From contig NC_079896.1 in assembly GCF_024868665.1 (NCBI RefSeq), positions 2,931,705-2,995,704 of the forward strand: DNA of 64,000 nucleotides, given 5' to 3'. The stretch is from Triplophysa rosa (taxonomy: Eukaryota; Chordata; Actinopteri; Cypriniformes; Nemacheilidae). Numbering within the stretch: the first letter of the stretch is position 1; every line of letters starts with the position of its first letter. Below, piece after piece: positions 35,222-45,924 of the stretch. The notes under the pieces are model-generated. The model saw only the letters and a program-made list of their open reading frames with translations, did no database searches and was not told the DNA's origin. A program made the translations under genes and the position numbers.

Positions 35222-38200
35222 ATGGTGGTCCTACGAACTATCAGAATTGAAACTGAAAAGGCAACGCACACGACGTACGTGCTCGGAACGGAGCTGACCG
35301 TGAACGTAGACAGGTGGGCACGTTTCTTTTCATTCTCTCCGTGGACTCATTGAATTTTGTCTAATTAGTTCAACTGAAACCAACCCGGTGGTCTTGAGTC
35401 GCGTTTTAAACGTTGCCAAATATGACCGTCTGACTCATGAGAGTAAATATAGAGCAACAATTAAAAACAACGTGTAACGTTACTCGTTGCATGCGAAAAC
35501 CCCCAAAACGAAGTTGTGCTGATATCATTTGCGCAACATGCAAAGGTATTCTTTTGTTATGCGTTTTCTAAGAGTTGCCGTGGGCTGGGATTTATTCTGC
35601 TAACGACATCACATGTATAACCAACTAACGTTAGGCTTGGTGAACCTGAAATGCGTCTTATTTACAAACGAGGGCTGGGTGATACATCAAATATTTACAG
35701 GATCATTTTTATTTGCCATAATTACCCATAAAGTACCACAGCAGTCGTGTTTGTAGTAAAACTGGTAATGCAATCGGCCAAGAACCAACCAAATAAAATA
35801 TAACCCTAAATGTTGTGTCAATTCACTTATTTAATAACTGAGTCAAATTCTGAGAGAAAATGAACCGTCATAGTTATATATTAAACGTATATAATCATGT
35901 TTGCCAGATTTATAACCATGTGTATTATCACTGTTTTATATATATAATCTGATTGAAAGAAAAATGTCATGCAAACACGTCCTTTACTTTTATTGTTTAT
36001 TTTTTACGGTTTGTTTCTTTTTCGTTTACGTGTGATTTTGACAGCCCTGCTGAAAATAAGAAAACAATTCTAACAGTTTCTCTTACAAATACTATTTTGA
36101 ACCATCAGCTGTCTAACATGAAAGCCAATATGATAAATCTTTATGTTCTTATTCCAGCAGGATTAAATGGTGTTATTTTGGTTGAATAATAATTTTCTCC
36201 TTTCAGGTCCATATGAATGAGCGTGTTGTGCTGTGACATTATTCACATTCATCAGCTCTGTCTCAATGCGTCCGTTTATATCACCCACTGTCCGCCATTG
36301 CATTTCATAGCTTTCCTAAACCAACAAGTGACCGACTTCGTTGATGTCTTATTAGTCCATAAACTAACCCTAATGACCTCGGCAATGACTGTTGCCTGAT
36401 GTCTTTTAAACAGTAAATAGAAGTGAATCTTATCTGTATGAATCATAATGACTTTATTATATCTTTGGCCTGGTGATGTGGCCATTCAGCATAGTTTTAT
36501 TCTAATTCTAGTTGCTCATGTGTTTTTTATGACCTCATGTTTATTGAAAAGCCTTAGAGATCCTCTTTGACACGTGACCTTTAATGTCAACGTCCAGACT
36601 GCATACGTGGAAACGGTAACGGTGTGTTTTTTGCAGGTGTGCACCACCCGAGTCCAAGTTCTTCTCTATAAGATGCGCCTCCAACGTGCATTACAAGCTG
36701 ACGCCCGCAGCAATAGACAGGAATGTCGCCGCCCACCCGCTCACCCCCAACTCTCTTCTAGTCATCACTATGGACACAGTCAGCGAGGTGTCAAATGACA
36801 GGAAGGTAACTCCATCCAATCACAACAGTGCTCCTAAACCAACACCGAATACAATGGGCAAGCCCAGACTCAATCTGCTGGATTTAAACACGTTTACATT
36901 TTCCAAAAATGCCCCGAGAGCGCTTCTTCGGGTTCTTGTGTAAATGATAAGATCTTGAAGAAACTAGAAGTTTAAAATACGTCTGTGGTTGTCTGTGAAG
37001 GAAACTGCATTTTATGTGCAGACACCGAAACGAGACACTTCCGCAAAACGGTCTACCCTCTTAAAAAAACTCTTAGCGTGCTAAAAAGGGTTGCGTGATG
37101 CCATAGAAGAACCATTTTTGGTTCCTTCAGGCAGAAGTTCTTAAAGGAACAGTTCACCCGAAAAATAGTTCTTACTCGCCCTTGAGTCATTCCAAATCTG
37201 TATAGATTTCTTTGTTCTGATGAACGCGGAGAAAGATATTTGTTGAAATGCTTTTAATCAAGCAGTTCTTGGTCACCATAGTGGGAAAATTTTATTTGTA
37301 AATGTCTTTGTTCTGTTGAAGACAATAGAAGACATTTTAAAGAATGTAGAAAAGCAAACAGTTGTGGCGCACCTTTGACTACTATTGTAATTTTCCACAC
37401 TATGGGAGTCAATAGTGGCCAAGAAGTGTTTGGTTACAAGCATTCTTCCAAATATCTTTCTCTGCCTTCATCAGAACAAAGAAATGTGTACACATCTGGA
37501 ACAACTCGAGGGCGAGGAAATGGAGACGGAATTTCATTTTTGGGTGAACGCAATGAATGAGGTATATTCCAAAACCATTTGCCTAATAATTGACGTCTCT
37601 GATTGCGTTTCAGTTTTCTGTGCGGTACTACGGGGAAACAAAGAATACGATCGGGAACGCTGTGCTGCACCTGACAGCTGTCGGTACGTTCTCCTCGCTC
37701 ATCATCAACACCTAACATTTGCTGTCGTTGCCAATAAATACTGTAGCTTTCACTTATGTAAACTAAATAGCTTTTATGTCTGTGCGTGTAGCAACAAAGG
37801 ATCTGTTCTTTGTTCTTTTGCAGAGATGTCTCTGGATGTGGATGCGGACCGGGACGGAACTGTTGAGAAAAACAACCCAAACAAGGTGAGCTTTGTCTCT
37901 TTGTGGTGGTCTGTGTTCTGTATAACCGTCAGGGGATTTGTTTCAGTTTGACTGCTGCTGGCTTTTAAAAGTCTTTGATAAAACCTCGAAAATTTGTCAA
38001 ATGAACTATATTGGAATACATACTTGAATAATATCATTCGTTTATCAGGGATGAAGTGACATAAAAGTGCAATAAATGAAATAAGAGAATAAACAAAGAA
38101 AATACAATTCATGTGACATCAAACATATCCAAAAGCATGTGATCACAGTTTGAAATGTAGGAATCTATGAACGTTGACACAACACACTGGTGTGTCCGAA

Positions 38201-41200
38201 TCATTTTGCACTTTATTAGAAGTTTATTTGTAACAGTCTTGGATTTTCTTCTCAGGCATCATGGAAGTGGGGTCCTAATGGTCACGGTGCTGTTCTTCTG
38301 GTCAACTGTGATTCCGAGTCCGGATACTTTAAGACGATGGACTCTGATAAAGATGAGATAAGTAAAGTCTCAGGTAAGGTTTTTTGAGGACATAAAACAT
38401 ATTTCATGTTTAATTTCGATCTACGTGACGTGGGATATTTTGGCCTACTTAGATTTCAAAAGTGGGCGGAGCTACCCAGCATGACACAACATGTATAAAG
38501 ACCAAGTGACCGTAAATAATGGCAAATGTTGTGTTGCTCGTCACAGACGTAAATGTAAACAATTGACCTTGTATGATGATGGTAGATTTGCAGGACATGT
38601 CGAAGATGGTGTTGCGCATCAACGGACCGCCTGAACTTCCTGAGGGCTATAAACTGAGCATGCACATCTCAAAGACAGGATCGGAGAGCGTCAGGGTCTT
38701 CAGACCTCGAACCAACAAAGGTGGACGACCAGAAAAATGGAGTGAGTTGATACACGCAAATCAAGGAAACAATGTGAATATTAAGCAGTGGAAAATATTG
38801 TAGTGAATGACATGTGGTCTTGATTGTAGAGCACACACTTCTGAAGCTTTTTCTGAAGGATCATGTCATGGTGGTGGGAAAGGACTGTTTGGCTGACGAA
38901 GTGCCCTATCTAGGTGGCAAAAGTGAACTGCAGTTCTTTGTAGAGGGTCTTCGATTCCCTGATAAAGACTTTGATGGTTTCATCACCATTAACCTCAGTC
39001 TAACAGAACCCAGTGCTAAGGTGAGAGTGAGAGAAAATATGACCGATGTCAATGTTCAAACACTTTTCCTATTTTTCTATAAATATCCATGATATTTGTT
39101 TTTAAACAGGGATGTCCCGAAACGCCCATCTTTACAGACACGGTCATGTTCCATGTGTCCCCGTGGATCATGACCCCCAACACCCTTAAACCCATAGAGG
39201 TGTTTGTGTGCAGGTGAGAATCTAAGCTCTACTCAAGGACTTCATGTCATTACAAATATTGAGAACTCCTGCTTTCGTTTCATTTCCAGCACAAATGATA
39301 ACTACGCATTCCTAAAGAGCATCAGGAACCTGGTGGAGATTTGCGGCTGCAAACTGAAAGTGTGCCACGAGTACATGAACCGAGGGGATCGCTGGATGCA
39401 GGTGAGAAATCTTTTGAAGAAGTTTTAACCTCTCGAATACTCTGTGACTATCAAGGCTATTGTTTTCAAGGAGACATATTTCATATTACGTATTTTGCTT
39501 TTAGTTTGGATCCACGCTAAATGGATCAAAAGTCGCATCTGAATGAAAACTTGCACAAGAGAAAGTGGTTGAACGTGACTCGCGCTTATGCTTATAGGGG
39601 CGGTTTCCCGGACAGGGATTATTAGCCTCATCCAGCAACAGGCTTTAGCTAAATTAGGATATTTAAGGCGTTTTAAAAAATATACTCTTAATCACTAAAC
39701 TTTTATCAGTTATCTTACTGGCGTGTAATTTAATTACTTCCCCTTGAAAAGTAAAGTAAGGGATTACTCTTATTTCTTCTGTAATTTAATTACAGTTACT
39801 TCTGATGTAATTAAACTAAATACTTTGTGTAATATGTGTGTGCAATAGTGGAATTGACATCAAAATTCAAAGTCTAACTTTAAAATCTGTGCTTTAATGT
39901 GTAATTCTCACATTTGTAATACTTTGGTCAGTTAATAAGAGTACTTTATGTAGTTTAATATTATTTATTTGAATGAATTAAATAAGCCGTTTCATGTCTA
40001 TCCTTGAATCACTTAACTAATCAAGGTTGATGTAGGATATAGAAAGTAATTAGTAATTAAATACTTTTGGAGAGAGTAATTTGTACAGTAATCTAATTAC
40101 ACTATTGAATATGTAATTAGTAACTAGTAATTAATTACTTTTTCAGAGTAACTTACCCAACACTGGCACACACATACACACAGCACAGACTCTTTTCACC
40201 ACACATTAAAAAATGTTGATCAATCATTTAGGTCTAAATCAATAGTTTTGTTTCAGCTGATAAACGATCACCTATGATGAGTAATCTTTACTATAACTGT
40301 GTCCACAGGATGAGGTTGAGTTTGGCTACATTGATTCCCCCCATCATAGATTCCCTGTGGTTCTGGATTCCCCTCGTGATGGAGACCTTCTTGATTTCCC
40401 ATACGAGGTCCTTCTGGTGAGTCACAGAGACGGTTTATTATGCGCAAAACACATCTTAGCAGGATATTGTGTTTATACGGTAAACACTAAAACGTGTCGC
40501 AGGGGCCGGATTTTGGTTACGTGACGCGCCAAACTGTGGATGAGAAGGTGAGCAGTCTGGACTCTTTTGGGAATTTGGAGGTTAGCCCACCAGTCACTGT
40601 GAATGGAAAGAGTTATCCGCTCGGCAGGATTATCATTGGAGTTGCTTTCCCTACGTAAGTAACACTGAGGAGTGATGGTGTATGGGCGAACCGCTCAATA
40701 TAATGCATTACGAGGACCCATTTCCTTTGTTTTAGTACAACGCAGGGACGCAACATGACCAAAGTCGTCCAGGATTTCCTGTGGGCACAGAAGGTTCAAG
40801 AGCCGATCGCTCTCTACTCGGATTGGTTGGTTGTGGGTCACGTGGACGAGTTCATGACCTTTGTTCCAGCCCCTGACCGAAAGGTAAACGCGTTACTTTT
40901 AAGAATAGCGTTCTACTGTACCTCAGTTACGTTTTTCTATGTATGTACTGTGTATAGATGTAGTATGCAATATAATATATTATAATCTTCTGTATGCATG
41001 ACTTTTCCTAAAATAGGCAATGAACATCCAGAGCGCGGTATTCCATATTGTATCCCACAATGCAATGCACTTGAACTAAAGTTATAAAACGACAACTTCT
41101 CGTTTCTTAAGTTCCTCGATGGTTTTAAATCTGCAGAAATTCCGCTTGCTTCTTGCCAGCCCTGATGCTGGATACAAAGTGTTTAAGAGGCTGCAGAACG

Positions 41201-42016
41201 ACGGACACGGAAAAGGCGAAATGTTTCCAGGTAAACGCTCGCTCATTTGATTTCAACAAACCCTCACAGTTGAGTATTCCAGCTAAGCCGTTTGACTTGC
41301 GCAGGTCTAGAAGAGGCCATCTCAGTAGACGACATCCTAAATGACAAACAGCTACAGGTGGAAAACATCTACGTGCAGGTCAGTGAGATTTTCAACCAAT
41401 TTCAGAATACTAACAGAGATACAGATGTTGAGAGCGTGTTTTCTCTCACTCAGAACTGTATCGACTGGAACAGAGATGTGCTGAAGAAAGAACTTGGTTT
41501 GGATGAGGACGACATCATCGATTTGCCCATCTTGTTTAAACTGGTAGAAGATGAAGGGGAACACAGAGCTGTGGCCTATTACCCAGATATGGTACAGTAT
41601 CGTTTACATTTATGCATTTATCCAAAACGACTTACATTGCATTATACTACACATTTGTTTCTAAGTACGTGCAATACCTGGGATCAAACACATGACCTTG
41701 GCGTTGCTACAGGAATGTTCTTATCGTTTACGTTTTATAGCCAGATCGTTGTTTGTTTCGATCATACTACCTGTATTTACAGGTGAACATGCTGGTGTTG
41801 GGTAACCAACTGGGCGTCCCCAAACCGTTTGGGCCCCAGGTGAAAGGCAGATGTGCTTTGGAGGCGGAGATGTGTTCTCTTATGGAACCTCTGGGCCTTC
41901 GTTGTACCTTCATTGATGACTTCGCCCCCTACCACAAGCTGCTGGGTGAAGTTCACTGCGGTTCCAATGTTCTCCGAGAACCATCGACGTTCAGATGGTG
42001 GAACCTAGAGCTTTGA
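35222..42016 (+). CDS. padi2: Peptidyl-arginine deiminase (PADI2), 673 aa
   Basis: Calcium-dependent enzyme that converts protein arginine to citrulline. Sixteen exons, all phase-consistent: 35222-35313, 36637-36805, 37614-37683, 37824-37885, 38256-38373, 38586-38741, 38830-39020, 39110-39213, 39290-39401, 40309-40416, 40503-40654, 40736-40883, 41137-41230, 41305-41378, 41454-41591, 41783-42016. The length is close to human PADI2 (665 aa) and the exon number equals that of mammalian PADI genes. Catalytic residues are present: Asp in WMQDEVEF (about 359, at the exon 9/10 junction), His and Asp in GHVDEF (about 480) and Cys in GEVHCG (655). The acidic segment [15 protein letters not shown] fits the family's calcium-binding region. 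Fish carry a single PADI gene, usually named padi2. Start chosen at [14 protein letters not shown], the normal N-terminus. Confidence 0.95.
37141..37550. repeat. TTAA-end foldback element in padi2 intron 2
   Basis: It starts TTAAAGGAACAGTTCACCCG and ends ATTTCATTTTTGGGTGAACG, with complementary inner arms around TCTTTGTTCTGATGAACGCG. It ends about 60 bases before exon 3. The right TTAA is lost. Confidence 0.65.
39725..40165. mobile_element. hAT-type MITE, 5'-truncated, in padi2 intron 9
   Basis: The sequence follows the element at 3409-3910 from GTAATTTAATTACTT to the right terminus CCCAACACTG. The left inverted repeat and target duplication are absent, so it is a truncated or deleted copy. 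Confidence 0.75.
41379..41453 (+). other. 75-bp in-frame intron of padi2
   Basis: The intron between exons 14 and 15 has normal ends (GTCAGT...CTCACTCAG), is exactly 25 codons long and contains no stop in the padi2 frame. Retention would insert 25 residues between ENIYVQ and NCIDWNRD without breaking the protein. Confidence 0.8.
41601..41712 (-). repeat. tRNA-derived SINE, partial, in padi2 intron 15
   Basis: It reads as the complement of a SINE: tail words TTTACATTTATGCATTT and CGACTTACATTGCATTATA, then the box-B region as TGGGATCAAACACATGACC. The box-A part present at 45621-45771 is missing. Confidence 0.7.
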
Positions 42017-42097
42017 GAGACAAGAAAATCTAGACAGGAATGACTTCTCTGGTAGTTATTTCAGAAGTGTGATTTATTCTTTAACATTCTGGTTTAA

Positions 42098-42103
42098 AAT
42101 AAA
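42098..42103 (+). terminator. padi2 proximal polyadenylation signal
   Basis: AATAAA about 80 bases after the padi2 stop codon. Confidence 0.5.
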
Positions 42104-42425
42104 AACATATGTGCCTTAACCTACCAGCAATAGAAAATGACTGATAAAAGAAGTCATACTCACCCTGAAATAGTACTGTTTTTTTTTTCAATTTTGATTT
42201 CAATCATGTCATAATAGAATTGTAATTTTTGGTTGAATTTTACCCCTTTAAAACTTTTCTGTGATGGTGAGTTAAACTAACCGTTTGGAGCTTCTTACTT
42301 TTTACCTTCTACAATTTCTCTTACTGATGATGTAATGACTTCATACTCAGCAATGTCTTAATTCACTTTCATTGACTGTATTTCTTTGGCTGCGTTACAA
42401 ATCTCTGTTATACATCATGGCAACA

Positions 42426-42458
42426 AATAAACATTCCACTAACCCTCTGATCTTTATT
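42426..42458. terminator. Facing polyadenylation signals of padi2 and rap1gap
   Basis: AATAAA on the plus strand at 42426-42431 (distal signal for padi2) and AATAAA on the minus strand at 42453-42458 (seen as TTTATT on plus) face each other 21 bases apart. Cleavage 10-30 bases downstream of each would make the two 3' untranslated regions overlap. The minus-strand signal would serve a rap1gap transcript running past 44041. Confidence 0.45.
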
Positions 42459-43029
42459 AAACATCATTGATCACTTTTGGATTACAAAAAGAAGAACATG
42501 TTGTATATACAGGGAAACATTTCTTAAAGTACAGTAAGCACTTGTTGTAAAAGAACACAATCACCAGCAGTAAGCAGACGGCTTGAAATGAGTTTGTGCT
42601 TAAATGCGTGTCGTGCGTGCAATCGCAGTAATTACAAGTGAAAAGGATAAGAGGGCACGAGCACATCCCGATGAGAGGATGGTATTTAGCCACACTTAAT
42701 TCTTTTTCGTTTTACAAGTGTTCACTTCTGCAGAACATTTAAAATCACTGGTTTTGAGGCAGAATTTCCAGTTTAAAAATCCAGTTTAATTCTTTTTGGA
42801 ACAAACACCGTACCGTCATTTTTGACACAAGCATTATTGAACATGAAAGTCTTGAAACTAAGAGTACTGTGTAAAAAATAAATCGTAATAGCTTTAAAAA
42901 GATGACGTGATCTGAAATAAGCAGTTTTTATATGACAAAAAAAGAGATTTATTCAAAATGTGAACGTGTAAAGTAAGAGAGCAAGATATGATATCAAATG
43001 TGTGCAGGGTTCCCACAGTCACGCAAAGC

Positions 43030-43325
43030 TTAAAGGGATAGTTCACCCCAAAATGAAAATTCTGTCATAATTTACTCGCGCTCCAAATCTGTATACATTT
43101 CTTTGGAAGATATTTGGAAGAATGTCAGTAACCAAACAGAAGCCAAAGTAGGGAAAATAAATACTATGGGAGGCAATGAATGATGAGATCTGTTTGGCTA
43201 CTGACATGCTTCCAAATATCTTTCCTCGTGTTTAGCAGAACTAAGAAATGTATACAGGTTTGGAACAATCTGAGAGTGAGTAAATGATGACAGGAATATC
43301 ATTTTTGGGTGAACTATCCCTTTAA
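43030..43325. repeat. TTAA-end foldback element in the padi2-rap1gap interval
   Basis: It starts TTAAAGGGATAGTTCACCCC and ends TTTTTGGGTGAACTATCCC followed by TTTAA. Both TTAA termini are intact and the arms are complementary. It is the best preserved copy in the window, within the possible long rap1gap 3' untranslated region. Confidence 0.75.
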
Positions 43326-44040
43326 ATGTGTGATATCCAGGTCTGGAAAAGGAATTGTAACTAAACATCTTACAAGTCAAAAACGTACTATATTGAATAT
43401 TGTATCGAAAATCCAAATGGTTAATTCAGTCCAGCAATCTCAATAACCGCAATGTTATTAACAAAATTCCTTGTTGAAATGCTGTGGGAACCCAGTATAC
43501 ATGTGTGCAATTCAACAGTTTTACATTCATATTGCTCACTGTCACAAACTTTCACGACACTTTTGAATAAGCTTCATTTGTCAGTAATCCGCACAGCGCA
43601 CTCGGGTTTTTATCTTTGAAGAGCACTAAAGAGCCTTTACATTAGTGTATGTTTGGTCGTACAAAATATCTCCATCAGAAAGAACATAACGGCTACTCTT
43701 GCAACACAATTAATAATATTTAAGAGGATCCGTCATCTCACTCCTGATCTATTCATTTTGTCGTGTATGCTAATAGCTAAAGCTTTGTGAGCTTTGTGTC
43801 CGGATGGGGTTTGAAATCACCAGAAAGATCATCGGCTACAGACCACATTTAACATTTATCAATAACGACATCATTATTCATCACAGACAGAGAACAACAC
43901 AAAAGGCAACAAAAACAATTTCGGAAACAAAACGACACGGTCAGGTTGAGAAGGAGTTCACAAGGGTGATGGGTTTAGGACCAACCTTAACATTTCGAGA
44001 GATACAGATGTCCCCAAAAGATCTACTCCCACAGAGAACT

Positions 44041-44190
44041 TCAATAAATAAATAAATAGAAAGAATAAAAAATGACAGTAAACAGAATGAGGGCCAGAGA
44101 AAGGAAGAAGTTGATGATAAAAGCATTGATGTTTTCCAGAAGTGACAGCAGACAGAGATCTTCTCTACTGTGAACTATTGTCGTGGATGT
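44041..44190 (-). CDS. rap1gap: Candidate alternative last exon of rap1gap, tail-anchor type
   Basis: On the minus strand a CTGTCAG acceptor precedes a 150-base frame ending in TGA at 44041. It encodes 49 residues: TSTTIVHSREDLCLLSLLEN, then a continuous hydrophobic stretch of about 28 residues (INAFIINFFLSLALILFTVI and on), ending a few residues before the stop. That is the layout of a C-terminal membrane anchor. The phase (0) fits both 53-nt exons upstream (44518-44570 and 45475-45527), which in turn fit rap1gap exon 46252-46357 (phase 1). An AATAAA at 42453-42458 could end this transcript. I do not recognise the tail from any known protein. It could also be the end of another minus-strand gene whose 5' exons I missed, or a chance frame. 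Confidence 0.4.
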   Translation of the reverse strand, partial: TSTTIVHSREDLCLLSLLENINAFIINFFLSLALILFTVIFYSFYLFIY

Positions 44191-44517
44191 CTGACAGTCG
44201 TGTTCGGCAGGTTTGTCATGTGGCCTATAGGCCGACAGCCATATGATAGAGAATAAAGGGTTGTGCCCTTAATAGTGTGCTGATATTCTGATCCACACCT
44301 GCCCGGCTCGAACAACTCCGCATTCAGTGTCTATAAGAACTCCCGTGAGCGCACCGAGTTTCCGCTGCAGGAGGCCTGCTTATGAAAACGCTGAGAACAA
44401 AATGACGACAGACAGACGATAAGACTGTGCAAATGTCCTGCTATGAGCTATAACAGCGATTTTGATTTTGAACATGGTTAAACATTACATAAAGAGAATA
44501 ATGCAATGAACACTGAC

Positions 44518-44570
44518 CTGCTGATGGACATCAGTAAAGTCATCTAACGCCTGCTGGACGGCTAGCAATT
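44518..44570 (-). CDS. rap1gap: Candidate alternative 53-nt exon of rap1gap (A)
   Basis: It is flanked by a CACACAG acceptor and a GTCAGT donor on the minus strand. Joined to the phase-1 end of exon 46252-46357 it encodes ELLAVQQALDDFTDVHQQ and leaves phase 0, matching the exon at 44041-44190. It is the same length and phase as 45475-45527. Using both in series would create a stop (TAG) within three codons. Confidence 0.45.
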
Positions 44571-45474
44571 CTGTGTGAAACGCACGCGCAAACAAGAAAA
44601 AGCCAAGTTAATAAAATTCTATTCCACATTAAATATGATGTTTAAGGACAAATATGGTTAAAAGCTGCAATCCTTCATTTTTTTAACGAAACTATTGAGC
44701 AAGTAAAAAATAAAAAATACAATTCACACCAATAAACTTTAAATAAAGATTTGTGCTGTCGGATACAATTTTGCTGGTTGTAACAGTTTGACGTTGTTTG
44801 ACGTCATTTGACTTGACCCAAAAAGAAAAGTACATCAAGTGACGACCCATTTAGTTTCAAACAGAGATGGTGATTTTATTATGGCGAGGCAAAATTTTAT
44901 TAAATACATACCAAACAAAGTGAAAAATGCTCTATGAGACAATTATTTTTACAGTTTGTATACTAAGATGCTAATATACATCTTATGAAACATTTAAAAT
45001 AATAATAATATTACGGTGTATTCTATGTTTATTCTATGTATTTCGTATTTTTCCTGTTTTCTATTATTCCCAGTTTCGCCAGTTTTTCCTATTTTCTCTG
45101 TTCAGTTTTGCAACAATGCAAGACTGTAAAAAGCTCTATAGAAAAACATCGGATTTCTGTCAAAAATGTGTGAATCAATTATACACTATTGTGTCGTTTC
45201 ATGTAACTTTCTTTGTATTATTGCCTGATGCTTTAGGGAATTGGCCATGTTGTTTCTACAGTAGCCCTAAACGGACAAACAGCTCTACAGAACGCGTTTC
45301 ATAAATACGTTATCTCCTTCTGCAAATAAAGAGCAAACGTGAGTCCTGCGAGAGTGCTTCAAAAAAGAGGGGCGAGCGGTGGAGTGAGCCGTTGGTTGAA
45401 ATTCGCAACCTCACCACTAGATGTCGCTAAAATCGCCACATTGCTCCTTCAAATTGGCTGCGCACAGTTCTTAC

Positions 45475-45527
45475 CGAGTGTTGTCTCTCTGTTTTGGGAC
45501 GGGGTTCAGACTGCTGTCGATGGGGAC
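45475..45527 (-). CDS. rap1gap: Candidate alternative 53-nt exon of rap1gap (B)
   Basis: It is flanked by a pyrimidine-rich CTGTAG acceptor and a GTAAGA donor. In the rap1gap frame it encodes GPHRQQSEPRPKTERQHS, a basic, proline-containing segment of a kind compatible with the Ser/Pro-rich C-terminal tail of mammalian RAP1GAP. Phase in is 1 and phase out is 0. Confidence 0.45.
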
Positions 45528-45620
45528 CTACAGGCAAACATCAAAGTATGAGCACAGTTACGACTACACGCACACACTATAGAATTTGTGCACTAAAGCC
45601 AAAATCCTACCTATTTTGTT

Positions 45621-45771
45621 TATTTACATTTATGCATTTGGCCGACGCTTTTATCCAAAGCGACTTACATTGCATTATATTACACATTTGTATCAGAGTA
45701 CGTGCAATCCCTGGGATCAAACCCATGACCTTGGCGTTGCTAGCGCCACGCTCATACCACTGAGCTACAGG
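45621..45771 (-). repeat. tRNA-derived SINE, nearly complete
   Basis: The complement reads CTGTAGCTCAGTGGTATGAG (box A), then ATGGGTTTGATCCCAGGG (box B), then a tail with GTAAGTCGCTTTGGATAAAA and AAATGCATAAATGTAAA. This is a tRNA-headed SINE of the type abundant in cyprinids. It lies in the interval between two alternative rap1gap 3' exons. Confidence 0.8.
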
Positions 45772-45837
45772 AAATATATAGGTAAATACAAGCTTTACAA
45801 GCGTGTACAAGACGAAAAGTGATTCATGTCTTTGCCC

Positions 45838-45843
45838 TTTATT
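45838..45843 (-). terminator. rap1gap short-isoform polyadenylation signal
   Basis: AATAAA on the minus strand, about 80 bases after the stop at 45925, supporting use of exon 45925-45965 as a last exon. Confidence 0.55.
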
Positions 45844-45924
45844 CAATACTGTGAAAATGTAAAATACGTTGTATGTTTGTTTGTTTGTTTGTTGTGTGGT
45901 TGTGTTGGGAATGTAAACTGAAGC

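Noticed and set aside
37415..37951. A 178-residue plus-strand frame across padi2 introns 2-4
   Set aside because: It overlaps padi2 exons 3 and 4 in part and reads exon 3 in the wrong frame; the spliced padi2 reading explains the coding signal.
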